Below are positions 7,402 to 17,030 of a DNA stretch of 64,000 bases, piece after piece. Below the pieces are notes generated by a model. It was not told the DNA's origin. It was given only the letters and a program-made list of their open reading frames with translations, and did no database searches. The stretch is taken from positions 69,866 through 133,865 of the forward strand of contig CAWFEI010000009.1 in NCBI GenBank assembly GCA_963814915.1, in the 5' to 3' direction. The DNA comes from VRUE01 sp963814915. GTDB taxonomy: Bacteria > Actinomycetota > Thermoleophilia > Solirubrobacterales > 70-9. Positions within the stretch are counted from its first letter, which is position 1. Every line of letters begins with the position of its first letter. The position numbers and the translations under genes were made by a program.

Positions 7402-7638
7402 TTACTTGCTGGTCATCACGACGATGCCGAAGACGACCGCGGCCAGGGTCGTCGCCAGAGCCAACACGGCCAGCGCAGCCGCTGCGCCGGCCGCCAGCGG
7501 GCGCCCGTCGCGGCTGAGGTCCGCATAGCGGGCGGCGCCCCGGATCGCCAGCGAGAAGACCGCGGTGATGCCGACCCCGGCGACGAAGGAGGCGATCACC
7601 GTCTCGAGCAGCTCCTTGGTCTGGACGATCGTCGCCAT
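7402..7638 (-). CDS. Small two-helix membrane protein downstream of pit
   Basis: A 78-residue protein with two predicted membrane helices: LLETVIASFVAGVGITAVFSLAI and LAAGAAAALAVLALATTLAAVVFGIVV. A charged loop (RGAARYADLSRDGRP) joins them. No known domain is recognised. The gene begins 7 bp after the stop of the Pit phosphate transporter gene and has a clean ATG start, so it is probably the last gene of the DUF47-pit unit. A modulator or assembly factor of the transporter is conceivable but unproven. Confidence 0.62.
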   Translation of the reverse strand: MATIVQTKELLETVIASFVAGVGITAVFSLAIRGAARYADLSRDGRPLAAGAAAALAVLALATTLAAVVFGIVVMTSK

Positions 7639-7645
7639 CGAGTCG

Positions 7646-8743
7646 CTAGCCGGCTGGAACGGGGGCGCCCTGCTGGGCGCGCCGGGCGAAGATCGCGGCG
7701 ATCAGGCCGACCGACATCAGGGTGACGAGCACCGGCCCGACCGCGCCGCTGCCGAAGATGTGGGTGATGCCGTAGGCGAGAGCGCCAATCGCCGCCGCCG
7801 CCGGCAGGGTGAGCAGCCAGGCGACGACGATGTTGCCCGCCACTCCCCAGCGCACCGCCGAGAGGCGCTTGCCGGCGCCCGCCCCCATCACGCCGCCGTT
7901 GATCACGTGGGTGGTCGAGAGCGGGAAGCCGAAGTGCGTCGAGGCGAGGATCACCGCTGCCCCCGCCCCCTGCGCCGAGAACCCCTGCGCGGCGTCCATC
8001 TTGATGATGCGGCTGCCCGTGGTGCGAATGATCCGCCAGCCGCCGATGTAGGTGCCGAGCGCGATCGCGGTTGCCGCCGAGGCGATCACCCACAGCGGCG
8101 GGTCGGAGCTGGCCGCCAGGGTGCCGTTGGCGATCAGCGCCAGCGTGATCACGCCCATCGTCTTCTGGGCGTCGTTGGTGCCGTGGGCGAGCGCCAGCAG
8201 CCCGCCGGAGATGACCTGGCCGTAGCGGAACCCGCGTGTGACCGGCCCGGGCCGCTGCCTGCCCGCGATCCGGTAGGCGAGCCCGATGCCGAGCCCGGCG
8301 ACGAGGAAGGCGACGATCGGCGCGACGACCGCCGGGATGAGCACCTTGCCGACGAGGCCTTCGGCGAGCACGGCGTCGAGGCCGGCCGCCGCGACGGCGG
8401 AGCCGACCACGCCGCCGATCAGCGCGTGCGAGGAGCTCGACGGCAGGCCGAACCACCAGGTGACCAGGTTCCAGGCGATCGCTCCGATCAGCCCGGCAAA
8501 GACGATCGTCGGGGTGATCACCGCCGCGTTGACAACGTCGTTGGCGACCGTCGCGGCGACCGAGATCGAGATGAAGGCGCCGACGAAGTTGAGCAGCGAG
8601 GCAAGGCCGATCGCGACCTGCGGCCGCGCCGCCCCGGTCGAGATCGAGGTGGCGACCACGTTCGCGGTGTCGTGGAACCCGTTGGTGAAATCGAACGCGA
8701 GCGCCGTCCCCACCACGATCACCATGATCACGTCCGAGCTCAC
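7646..8743 (-). CDS. pit: Low-affinity inorganic phosphate transporter (Pit family)
   Basis: A 365-residue integral membrane protein of the PiT family, which imports phosphate (often as metal-phosphate) using an ion gradient. The family signature occurs twice in inverted halves: ALAFDFTNGFHDTANVVAT near residue 13-31 and LALAHGTNDAQKTMGV near residue 190. About ten hydrophobic helices are visible, and GLPSSSSHALIGG and FPLSTTHVINGG mark the two re-entrant regions. The start is GTG 8743. The gene lies 10 bp downstream of a DUF47/PhoU-like gene, the standard partner of Pit transporters, and extends the pst-polyphosphate locus with a constitutive uptake route. Confidence 0.93.
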   Translation of the reverse strand: MSSDVIMVIVVGTALAFDFTNGFHDTANVVATSISTGAARPQVAIGLASLLNFVGAFISISVAATVANDVVNAAVITPTIVFAGLIGAIAWNLVTWWFGLPSSSSHALIGGVVGSAVAAAGLDAVLAEGLVGKVLIPAVVAPIVAFLVAGLGIGLAYRIAGRQRPGPVTRGFRYGQVISGGLLALAHGTNDAQKTMGVITLALIANGTLAASSDPPLWVIASAATAIALGTYIGGWRIIRTTGSRIIKMDAAQGFSAQGAGAAVILASTHFGFPLSTTHVINGGVMGAGAGKRLSAVRWGVAGNIVVAWLLTLPAAAAIGALAYGITHIFGSGAVGPVLVTLMSVGLIAAIFARRAQQGAPVPAG

Positions 8744-8753
8744 GAAATGACCT

Positions 8754-9383
8754 TCACGAGTTCTTGATCACGATGCCCTCGAGTATCTGCGCCGCGGTCT
8801 CGGTCGAGTCGATCGCGTTCTCGAGCACCGCGAACATGTCCTTCCAGCGGATAACGACCATCGGGTCGATCCCGTTGGAGAACAGCGAGGCGACGGCGTC
8901 GCGGGAGATCCGGTCGCCCTCGTTCTCCAGTCGGTGGATCTCGATCCAGTAGCGGTCCAACCCCTTCAGCTCGCGCAGGTGCTCGAGCCCCTCGGAGAGC
9001 TGCTCGCAGGCCGCGACCAGCACCTTGGTAAGCGCCTGGGCCTGCGCCATCGGGGCTTCGATCTGGTAGAGCCCGAGCAGGTCGGCGGCTTCCTCGGTGT
9101 AGTCGACGATGTCGTCCATCTGCGTCGCCACGCCGTAGATGTCCTCGCGGTCGATCGGGGTGACGAAGGTCGTGTTGAGGCGTTTGACGATGTCGTGGGT
9201 GATCCGGTCACCCTCCTGCTCGGCCTTGAGGATCTCGCGCGAGAGGTCGCCGGCCTCCGGCCATGTGGCCATCATTTCGTCGAGCAGGCGGGCGGCGTGA
9301 ACGGTGTTCTGCCCGGCCTCGATGAAGAGGTCGAAGAAGGCGCTGTCACGCGGCAGGAGCGAGAGGCGGACCACGCGCGCCAT
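8754..9383 (-). CDS. DUF47 / PhoU-like regulator of Pit
   Basis: A 209-residue all-helical protein of the DUF47 family, structurally related to PhoU and almost always encoded beside Pit transporters. Visible features include the metal-site motif with paired acidic residues (EILKAEQEGDRITHDIV at about 51-67 and HRLENEGDRISRD near 150). Between them lies the FVTPIDREDIYGVATQMDDIVDYTEEA block typical of the family. It probably binds metal ions and restrains or gates Pit activity. It starts at ATG 9383, 29 bp after the ppk stop, so it belongs to the phosphate unit. Confidence 0.9.
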   Translation of the reverse strand: MARVVRLSLLPRDSAFFDLFIEAGQNTVHAARLLDEMMATWPEAGDLSREILKAEQEGDRITHDIVKRLNTTFVTPIDREDIYGVATQMDDIVDYTEEAADLLGLYQIEAPMAQAQALTKVLVAACEQLSEGLEHLRELKGLDRYWIEIHRLENEGDRISRDAVASLFSNGIDPMVVIRWKDMFAVLENAIDSTETAAQILEGIVIKNS

Positions 9384-9412
9384 CCTAGTGATCGTCCCGG
9401 TCTCGGACCGGC

Positions 9413-11521
9413 TCAGCCGGGCGTCGCCGCAAGGTGCTCCGCGGCACGGACCCGGTGCTGCTCGCGCAGCTCGGCCTGCACGCTGCGGCGCTCCTGCGCC
9501 GGGACGCTTCGCCGCGTCCAGACCCCGTCCTCGCCAAGCTCCCAGGCGTTGGCGTCGTCGGCGAAGCAGCGCTCCAACACGTCAAGCAGTTCGTCCCGCA
9601 GGCCCGCGTCTTCGATCGGGGCGACCAGCTCGACCCGGCTGTCGAGGTTGCGCGGCATAAGGTCGGCCGAGCCGGTCAGCACGCGGGTCTCTTCGCCACG
9701 GCGGAAGGCGTAGATGCGCGAGTGCTCGAGGAAGCGGCTGACGATCGAGACGACGCGGATGTTCTCCGAGACCCCGGGAACGCCGGGCCGCAGGCAGCAG
9801 ACGCCGCGCACGTTGAGGTCGACCGGCACGCCGGCGTTCGAAGCCTCGTAGAGCGCCTGGATGCAGCCGGCGTCGACCAGGGCGTTCATCTTCAGCGCGA
9901 TTCGCGCCTCTTCACCTGCCTCGTGGGCGGCTACCGTCGCCTCGATCTCGTCGACGATTCGGGCGCGCATCGTGGTCGGCGAGACCAGCACCTTGCGGTA
10001 CTCGGCGGGCCGCCCGTAGCCGGTAAGGAAGTTGAACATCTCGGCGACGTCGGCGCCGATCTCGGGGTCGGCCGTGAAGAGCCCGAGGTCGGTATAGAGG
10101 CGGGCCGTGGTCGGGTTGTAGTTGCCGGTTCCGATGTGGACGTACTCGCGCACCCGGTCGCCCTCGCGACGGGCGACGAGAACCGCCTTGACGTGGGTCT
10201 TCAGGCCCGGGATGCCGTAGACGACGTGCACACCGGCCTCCTCCAGCGACTTCGCCCAGTGGATGTTCGCCTCCTCGTCGAAGCGGGCTTTCAGCTCGAC
10301 CATGCAGACCGCCTGCTTGCCGCGTTCGGAAGCGCGGATCAGCGCCGGGACCAGCGGCGAGTCGTCGCTCGTCCGGTAGACCGTCTGCTTGATCGCGAGC
10401 ACGTCGGGGTCGGCTACCGCCTGCTCGACGAAGCGCTCGACCGAGCTGGTGAAGGAGTCATAGGGGTGGTGGACGAGGATGTCGCCCTGGCGGATGGCGG
10501 CGAAGATGTCGACCGGCTGGTCGTCCTCCCCCTGCAGGCGCGGCTGGGTGACCGGCGCCCAGGGCTCGTAGCGCAGCTCGGGATGAGCGCCGGCGGCATC
10601 GACGACGTCGCCCAGGTCGGCGAGGTCGATCAGGCCGTCGACGTCGTAGACCTCGCGGTCTTCGAGCCGCAGCGCATCGACCAGCTGGCTGCGCAGCTTC
10701 GGGTTCATCCCCGCCGCGACCTCGAGCCGCACCACCTCGCCGAAACGGCGGCGGCGCAGCTCGTCCTGGACCGCCTGCAACAGGTCGTCGGCCTCGTCGG
10801 AGATGTTGAAGTCGGCGTCGCGGGTGACGCGGAAGTAGCCGTGGTCGATCACCTCGGCGCCGGGGAAGAGCGCATCCAGATTGGCGGCGATCGCCTCCTC
10901 CAGGGGGACGAAGACCTCGTTGCGCTCGCCGACCCGCAGGAAGCGGCCGAGCAGCTCCTTCGGCACCTTGACGCGGGCGATGATCTCGGTGCCGCTGTCG
11001 GGGTCGCGCAGCAGCACGCCGAGGCTGAGCGAGAGGTTGGAGATGTATGGGAAGGGCCGGCCGAGGCCGACGACCAGCGGGGTCAGCGCCGGGAAGACCT
11101 GCTCGTGGAAGCGGGCGTCTATTTCGCGCCGTTGCTCGTCGCTGGCGGTCTCCAGGGAGACGATGCGGACACCCTGCTCGTCCAGCGCCGGGCGCAGGAC
11201 GCCGGTGAAGCAGCCATGCAGACGGGCATCGAGCTCCAGCACCCGCGACTGGATCGCGTCGATCTGCTCGCTCGGGGCGCGGTCGTCGGGGCCGCGGGCG
11301 TCGATCCCGGCATCGAGCTGGTCGAATAGCCCGGCGACGCGAACCATGAAGAACTCGTCCAGGTTGGAGGCGTAGATCGCGCAGAAGCGGACCCGCTCCA
11401 GCAGTGGCACCTCCTCGTCCTCGGCCAGCTCGAGCACCCGCTGGTTGAAGTCGAGCCAGGAGAGCTCGCGGTTGAAGTAAAGGGCGGGATCGTCGATCGG
11501 CCAATCGTACTGCGGCACCAC
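9413..11521 (-). CDS. ppk: Polyphosphate kinase 1
   Basis: PPK1 reversibly polymerises the gamma-phosphate of ATP into polyphosphate. At 702 residues it has the family size. The N domain (YFNRELSWLDFNQRVLELA) and H domain are intact. The catalytic histidine pair is visible in YVHIGTGNYNPTTARLYTDLGLFT and in FLEHSRIYAFRRG. Nucleotide-binding residues appear in DPDVLAIKQTVYRTS and ELKARFDEEANI. The start is set at GTG 11521, preceded by a GGGGGAGGGG ribosome site; GTG 11518 is equally placed, and a TTG further upstream would put the ribosome site inside the gene. It is separated from the CHAD genes by a 1-kb gene relic. Works with the nearby ppx in polyphosphate turnover. Confidence 0.95.
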   Translation of the reverse strand: MVPQYDWPIDDPALYFNRELSWLDFNQRVLELAEDEEVPLLERVRFCAIYASNLDEFFMVRVAGLFDQLDAGIDARGPDDRAPSEQIDAIQSRVLELDARLHGCFTGVLRPALDEQGVRIVSLETASDEQRREIDARFHEQVFPALTPLVVGLGRPFPYISNLSLSLGVLLRDPDSGTEIIARVKVPKELLGRFLRVGERNEVFVPLEEAIAANLDALFPGAEVIDHGYFRVTRDADFNISDEADDLLQAVQDELRRRRFGEVVRLEVAAGMNPKLRSQLVDALRLEDREVYDVDGLIDLADLGDVVDAAGAHPELRYEPWAPVTQPRLQGEDDQPVDIFAAIRQGDILVHHPYDSFTSSVERFVEQAVADPDVLAIKQTVYRTSDDSPLVPALIRASERGKQAVCMVELKARFDEEANIHWAKSLEEAGVHVVYGIPGLKTHVKAVLVARREGDRVREYVHIGTGNYNPTTARLYTDLGLFTADPEIGADVAEMFNFLTGYGRPAEYRKVLVSPTTMRARIVDEIEATVAAHEAGEEARIALKMNALVDAGCIQALYEASNAGVPVDLNVRGVCCLRPGVPGVSENIRVVSIVSRFLEHSRIYAFRRGEETRVLTGSADLMPRNLDSRVELVAPIEDAGLRDELLDVLERCFADDANAWELGEDGVWTRRSVPAQERRSVQAELREQHRVRAAEHLAATPG

Positions 11522-11540
11522 AGCCCCTCCCCCGCGGCTC

Positions 11541-11561
11541 AAGCTGCCTGGGAGGCAGCTT
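11541..11561. repeat. Perfect 9-bp hairpin at the relic/ppk junction
   Basis: AAGCTGCCT and AGGCAGCTT form a perfect 9-bp stem around a GGG loop. It sits exactly where homology to the PHP/glycosyltransferase relic stops, 20 bp before the ppk start. On the transcribed strand it could act as a weak terminator or a 5' structure on ppk mRNA. It may also be a scar of the deletion, or an assembly artefact. Confidence 0.6.
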
Positions 11562-12575
11562 GCCGACCTCGACGTCGAAGCCCGGCACCCCGCGCTCGCG
11601 GATCTGCTCGATCGTGTGGGTGACGCCGTGCATCGACTCGATCCCGTCGGCGATCAGGGCGACCCGCGGCCGCTCGCCGCCGCGACCGGCCAGCTTCGCC
11701 TTCTCGGCTCCGAGGAAAACGGTCGGCGGCGCGTAGGGGATCGCCGGCATCAGGGCCTCGAAGAGGCCGCCGGCCGCGGCCCGCGCGTCACCGTCGGCGA
11801 TCGCCTCGGCTCCGGCCGCGACGGCGGATCGCAGCCGGCGGTCGTGCACCCGGCGGGCGCGGCGGTAGAGGCCGGCGTGGGAGAACCCGTCGGACTGGAG
11901 GTGGTCGAGCAGCTCGCGGCCGCGCAGCTCGACCCCGATCGAGTCGAGCCATCCGTCGAGCAGGGCGCGGGCGTCCCCGGGGCCGATGTCGGCGGCGATC
12001 GCGCCCTCGCGCGCGGCGCCCTGGCCGACCACCCGCTGGGCGATCTTCAGCACCGCACCCGGGTCGGGCTCGACAGAGGTGCCCCGAGTCGGTGTTAGAT
12101 GTGGGTAGCCGACTCCCGGCGCGTCCCCGATGACGAGGGCGCGGGTGGCGAGGGCCATCGCCGCGTGGGCCCACTTGGCCGCGCTGCCCTGCTCGCCCGC
12201 GGCGGCGGCCTCGCCGGCCCGGAGGCGGTCGAGAAACTCTTCCGGCGTGGATGCGGACGACACCTCGGTGCAGGTGCGGCCGATGTCCACACCGGCATGG
12301 TCGTCGGAGCCGCCTATCCCCGTGCTGCCGTGGGTCTCGACGTAGACGAGGGCCGGCATGTTGAGCTCCGCCGCGCGCGACCCGTTGCGCACCTCCCAGA
12401 TCGGGAAGAGCTCGGCGAGGCGGCGGCGGTGGCGCGAGGTGAGCGGCGCCGCGACGTTGTAGAAGGGGTGCGCCAGGGCGCAGGCCAGCCCTCGCTCGTG
12501 AAGGTATGCGGCGCAGGCCTCGATGTCACCGGCGTTTGCCTGCAGCCACTCGTGGTCCCCGGGATCGATCTCTCC
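11562..12575 (-). pseudogene. Remnant of PHP-domain/glycosyltransferase gene, truncated at both ends
   Basis: An open stretch of 338 codons with no stop but no plausible initiation site at its 5' end. It reads GEIDPGDHEWLQ..., AYLHERGLACALAHPFY, LFPIWEVRNG, then GIGGSDDHAGVDIGRT, the C-terminal part of a PHP-type metallophosphoesterase-like domain with its histidines and Asp pair. A helical middle follows and then the start of a glycosyltransferase (VALIADGIESMHGVTHTIEQI...GVPGFDVEVG). Homologues I recall continue for several hundred residues from there; here the frame runs into a hairpin and then out of frame through ppk. Upstream, it is in the same frame as the second CHAD gene and separated from it only by that gene's TAG. 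The first usable start is GTG 12392, in the middle of the PHP part. Interpreted as a decayed gene; family recognition is from memory of conserved phrases. Confidence 0.6.
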
Positions 12576-13052
12576 CTATTCGATCTCTAAGTCACCCCCA
12601 GATTCGCGGTCTTGCAGGGAAAACGTGTGACCATCCGGTGAAACCCGCCGTTCGAGCGCGGCCCACGTCCGGGCCTCCTCGCGCCAGAGGTCGACGAAAC
12701 GGCGGAATAGCAGCTCGCGTCGGGTTCGCTGAAGGCCCCGCAGCGACTCGATCCCCCAGGCCCGGGGAAGCATCTCGTCACAGTCGTGGATCCCGCCGAG
12801 CACGCTCTGCAGGCGCTTGGCCGCGCCACGGGCGGCCGTCGCCTCAGCCCCGAAGCAGGGAGCGACGATCTCAAGCACGTAGCGCAACCGCTTGGCGGCG
12901 ATCCGCAGGTCGTGCTGCGCCTCGGAGGCCGCTGGCTCCAAGGCCGCCGGGGCCAGTGCCTGCAGCTCGTCCAGGCGAGTGCGCACGATCCGCTCCGCGT
13001 TGGGCCGCAGCGCCTCCGCCGGATCCAGGCCGGACACCTTGCGAGGCTTCAC
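12576..13052 (-). CDS. CHAD-domain protein, C-terminal half type
   Basis: A 158-residue protein matching the second helical bundle of a CHAD domain (conserved histidine alpha-helical domain), which binds polyphosphate through surface His/Lys/Arg. The signature is AQHDLRIAAKRLRYVLEIVAPCFG near residues 46-68, followed by KRLQSVLGGIHDCDEML. Typical CHAD domains have two such bundles in one chain of about 280 residues; here each half has its own gene. The start is GTG 13052, overlapping the upstream half by 4 bp (GTGA), so the two are likely made in equal amounts and associate. The C-terminal 30 residues are not conserved-looking and end at a TAG that abuts the PHP relic. Confidence 0.8.
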   Translation of the reverse strand: MKPRKVSGLDPAEALRPNAERIVRTRLDELQALAPAALEPAASEAQHDLRIAAKRLRYVLEIVAPCFGAEATAARGAAKRLQSVLGGIHDCDEMLPRAWGIESLRGLQRTRRELLFRRFVDLWREEARTWAALERRVSPDGHTFSLQDRESGGDLEIE

Positions 13053-13525
13053 CGCCGCGCACCCTCCACCAGCTTGCGCAGCCGTCTGCGCAGCTTCTTC
13101 AGCCGCTTCGGGGCCAGGTAGGGCGCCAGCCGCTCGTTGGCCCGCAGCTGCTCGACGCGCAGGCGCCCGACCAGTGCCTCGACCGCCGCCCGGTCGCCCT
13201 CGGGTGCGTTCGCCGCAAACTCCCGCAGCGACTCGACCGCGACGTCGCGGTCGCGACGCTCGCCGAGCGCGTCGGCCAGCCGCTTGACCCGCTTCAGCGC
13301 CTTGCGATGGCGCTTCGCCGAGAAGCAGGGCGCGAACACCTCGAGCGCGGCGCGCAGGCGACGGGTCGCCACCCGCATGTCGTGCAGGCGCTCGGTATCC
13401 GCGATCTCGAGCACCCCCTCGGAATGGGCGAAGACCTCGTCCACCCTGAGCTCGATCACGCGCGCGGCGGCGTCCGCGAACGGCTCCCCGCAGTCGAAAC
13501 CCGGCACGTCGCGTGCTACCGCCAC
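13049..13525 (-). CDS. CHAD-domain protein, N-terminal half type
   Basis: A 158-residue protein matching the first bundle of CHAD domains: ERLHDMRVATRRLRAALEVFAPCF near residues 45-68, then KRVKRLADALGERRDRDVAVESL. It is very rich in Arg/Lys (LAPKRLKKLRRRLRKLVEGARR at the end), as expected for binding the polyanion polyphosphate. It lies 15 bp downstream of ppx and overlaps the second half-CHAD gene. With ppx upstream and ppk downstream, a role at polyphosphate granules is the obvious inference. The ATG/GTG choice is unambiguous because the frame opens just before MAVARDVPGF. Confidence 0.82.
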   Translation of the reverse strand: MAVARDVPGFDCGEPFADAAARVIELRVDEVFAHSEGVLEIADTERLHDMRVATRRLRAALEVFAPCFSAKRHRKALKRVKRLADALGERRDRDVAVESLREFAANAPEGDRAAVEALVGRLRVEQLRANERLAPYLAPKRLKKLRRRLRKLVEGARR

Positions 13526-13539
13526 GTGCTCAGGCTAGA

Positions 13540-14448
<909 letters not shown>

Positions 14449-14512
14449 CCGGACTCCCAACATGTTCCCAGGCTGATCGGATTCCAAGCGCCTCTCGCGT
14501 CGGGGCGCGCGC

Positions 14513-15199
14513 CTACTCGTTGGGGTGCGAGGCGTCCTCGAACTCGCGAAACAGGCCGGTGACAACGAAGGCGACCTGCTCGCCGACGTCGACGGCGTTG
14601 TCGCCGACCCGCTCGATCGCCCGCGCCGCCAGCAACATCGTCATCGCCCACTCGCGGCGATCGGGGTCGTCGCCGATCGCCAGGGCAAGGCCGAAGCACT
14701 CGCGGTTGAGGTCGTCAACGACGTCGTCCTGGCGGACCAGGTCGCGCGCCATCTCGACGCTGCGCTCCTCGAAGGCCCGCTTCGACTGGCTGATCAAGGC
14801 ACGGGCCTGGCGGCCCATCGCCAGGATCAGCTTCACCATCTCCTCGTCCGACGGGGGCTCGTTGCCCGTCAACGGGATCATCTTGCAGATGTTCACGCAC
14901 TGGTCGCCCATCCGCTCGACGTTCTTGAGCACGTGCAGGAGGGCCGAGATCAACCGTAGGTCGGTGGCGACCGGCGACTGCGTGGCGAGCAGCGTGATCA
15001 AGCTCTGGTGAACCTCCAGGTAGCGGCCGTCGATCCGATCGTCGTCGGCGATGACGAGCTGCGCCAGCTCGACGTCCTGGTGCTCGATCGCCTCCAGGGT
15101 GCGACCCAGCGCGGCGCTGGCGAGGTCCAGGCCGTCGAGCCCACTGGCCTCGAGGCGCTCCAGTTCCTCCTGGTATTCGGCCCGCGCGAAGTCGGGCAT
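14513..15199 (-). CDS. phoU: Phosphate transport system regulator PhoU
   Basis: A 228-residue protein of two three-helix bundles. PhoU links the Pst transporter to phosphate signalling. The two metal-binding motifs are visible: VIADDDRIDGRYLEV around residues 48-62 and LVRQDDVVDDLNRECF around 145-160. The typical LLHVLKNVERMGDQCVNI and ARAIERVGDNAVDVGEQVAFV segments follow their respective halves. The ATG at 15199 overlaps the pstB stop by one base (TGATG). Since PhoU usually acts with PstB and a PhoR-type kinase, it is notable that no kinase gene lies in this cluster. Confidence 0.94.
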   Translation of the reverse strand: MPDFARAEYQEELERLEASGLDGLDLASAALGRTLEAIEHQDVELAQLVIADDDRIDGRYLEVHQSLITLLATQSPVATDLRLISALLHVLKNVERMGDQCVNICKMIPLTGNEPPSDEEMVKLILAMGRQARALISQSKRAFEERSVEMARDLVRQDDVVDDLNRECFGLALAIGDDPDRREWAMTMLLAARAIERVGDNAVDVGEQVAFVVTGLFREFEDASHPNE

Positions 15200-16095
15200 C
15201 AGCCGAACCGCCCGCTGACGTAGTCCTCCGTCGCCTGCTCGGTCGGGCTGGTGAAGATCGTCTCGGTCGCGCCGATCTCCACCAGCCGGCCGGGCTTGCC
15301 GGTTTCCTCGAGGTTGAAGAAGGCGGTGACGTCGCTGGCCCGCGCCGCCTGCTGCATGTTGTGAGTGACGATCGCGATCGTGAAGCTGTTCTTCAGCTCG
15401 CCGATCAGGTCCTCGATCGCCAGGGTCGCAACGGGGTCGAGGGCCGAGCAGGGCTCGTCCATCAAGAGGACCTCGGGCTCGACCGCGATCGCGCGGGCGA
15501 TGCAGAGGCGCTGCTGCTGGCCACCGGAGAGGCTCGAGCCCGGCTTGTCGAGCCGGTCCTTGACCTCGTTCCAAAGGTGCGCCCCGCGCAGCGAGCGCTC
15601 GACCACCGCGTCCTTCTCGGCCTTCTTCATCCGGCCCGAGTTGAGGTTGATCCCGGCCGCGACGTTGTCGTAGATCGACATCGTCGGGAACGGGTTGGGC
15701 GACTGGAAGACCATGCCGACGAGGCGGCGGACCTGCACCGGGTCGACGCCCTTGGCGTAGATGTCGTGGCCGTCGAGGCTGATCTCGCCCTCGACCCTGG
15801 CGCCGGCGGTGAGCTCGTGCATGCGATTCAACGAGCGCAGGAAGGTCGTCTTGCCGCAGCCGGAGGACCCGATCAACGCCGTCACCTTGTTCGGCTCGAT
15901 CGTCACCGTCACGTCCTGCACGGCGTGGAAGTCGCCGTAGTAGAGGTTCACGTCGCGCGCCTCGATCGTCTTCGCCGGGCGGCCGCTCGTGCCGGCTGGG
16001 GGCGGCTGATCGACCGTGGGTTGCGGCGCCCGCCCGAGCGGGCTGCGGCCCGTCGCCTCCGCCTCGGACCTGGTCGCGCCTGCGGGTCCCTGCAT
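15199..16095 (-). CDS. pstB: Phosphate ABC transporter ATP-binding protein
   Basis: The ATPase of the high-affinity Pst phosphate importer, 298 residues. Walker A is GSSGCGKTT. The Q-loop segment MVFQSPNPFPTMSIYDNV carries the PNPFP phrase specific to PstB. The signature SLSGGQQQRLCIARAIA, Walker B LLMDEPCSALDP and switch His in VTHNMQQA are intact. The start is ATG 16095, downstream of an AAGGAGAC ribosome site; an upstream GTG would add eight basic residues. An unusual 40-residue Pro/Gly/Ala-rich leader precedes the ABC domain. Sits between pstA and phoU. Confidence 0.96.
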   Translation of the reverse strand: MQGPAGATRSEAEATGRSPLGRAPQPTVDQPPPAGTSGRPAKTIEARDVNLYYGDFHAVQDVTVTIEPNKVTALIGSSGCGKTTFLRSLNRMHELTAGARVEGEISLDGHDIYAKGVDPVQVRRLVGMVFQSPNPFPTMSIYDNVAAGINLNSGRMKKAEKDAVVERSLRGAHLWNEVKDRLDKPGSSLSGGQQQRLCIARAIAVEPEVLLMDEPCSALDPVATLAIEDLIGELKNSFTIAIVTHNMQQAARASDVTAFFNLEETGKPGRLVEIGATETIFTSPTEQATEDYVSGRFG

Positions 16096-16121
16096 CTTTC
16101 GTCGTCTCCTTATCTCCACGA

Positions 16122-17030
16122 TCAGCGGATCTCGGTTTTGTACCGGCGGTAGATGAGACGAGCTACGACGTTCAGGACCATCACGATAGCGATGAGGGTC
16201 AGGGCCGCCGCCCAGGCCCGGTCGTAGGACGCCTGTTTCATCACCCCGGGGGTGCGGTACTCGCTGTAGGCGTAGACCGCGAGGTTCTGCATGCGGCCTT
16301 CGAAGGGGTTGGTGTTGATCGAGTCGACGATCCCGGTGGTGACGAGCAGCGGCGCCGTCTCACCGACGATGCGCGCGACGGCGATCATCACCCCGGTGAC
16401 GAGCCCGGCGAACGCGGTCGGCAGAACGACCTTGACGACCGTCCGCCACTTCGGCGTGCCGAGCGCGTAGGAGGCCTCGCGCAGTTGGTTGGGCACGATC
16501 TTCAGCACCTCCTCGGAGGAGCGGATCACGATCGGGATCATCAGCACCGAGAGCGCCACCGAGCCCATCAGGCCGAGCCGGATCCCCGGCCCGAGGAAGA
16601 TCGAGAAGAGGGCGAAGGCGAAGAGGCCGGCGACGATCGAGGGGATCCCGGTCATCACGTCGACGAAGAAGGTCAGCCAGCGTCGCAGGCGGCTCTGGCC
16701 GCCGTACTCGGTCATGTAGATCGCCGCCATGATCCCGATCGGGACCGAGATCGCGGCAGTCACGGCGGTGATCACCACGGTGCCGACGATCGCGTGGGCG
16801 GCCCCGCCGCCGCCGACCACCCCGCGCGGCGTGCCGGTGAGGAATTCCCAGTCGAGGCCGGGCAGGCCCCGTGTGACGACCTGGTAGAGCAGCGAGATCA
16901 GCGGGATCAGCGCGATCAGGAAGGCGAGGACGATCAACGCGGTCATCAACCGGTTGACGAGCTTGCGGCGCCACAGCGAGCCCCCCGTGGGGGTGGCGAG
17001 GAGCGCCTGGCTCTCAGCGGAGGCGTGCAT
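16122..17030 (-). CDS. pstA: Phosphate ABC transporter permease PstA
   Basis: A 302-residue integral membrane subunit of the Pst importer with about six helices. After an N-terminal cytoplasmic segment (LWRRKLVNRLMTALIV) come the first helix and a periplasmic loop. The EAA-type coupling region reads LREASYALGTPKWRTVVKVVLPTAFAGLVTGVM near residues 190-220. The PSIVAGLFAFALFSIF helix and DRAWAAALTLIAIVMVLNV last helix are typical. The ATG at 17030 abuts the pstC stop (17031), so the two permeases are coupled. Partner of PstC in the phosphate channel. Confidence 0.95.
   Translation of the reverse strand: MHASAESQALLATPTGGSLWRRKLVNRLMTALIVLAFLIALIPLISLLYQVVTRGLPGLDWEFLTGTPRGVVGGGGAAHAIVGTVVITAVTAAISVPIGIMAAIYMTEYGGQSRLRRWLTFFVDVMTGIPSIVAGLFAFALFSIFLGPGIRLGLMGSVALSVLMIPIVIRSSEEVLKIVPNQLREASYALGTPKWRTVVKVVLPTAFAGLVTGVMIAVARIVGETAPLLVTTGIVDSINTNPFEGRMQNLAVYAYSEYRTPGVMKQASYDRAWAAALTLIAIVMVLNVVARLIYRRYKTEIR

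Noticed and set aside
7565..8767. A 400-codon plus-strand frame opposite pit
   Set aside because: Antisense shadow; Asp/Arg/Gly-rich with no family resemblance.
9434..11329. A 631-codon open frame opposite ppk
   Set aside because: Antisense shadow of ppk codon structure, with no start signal or domain.
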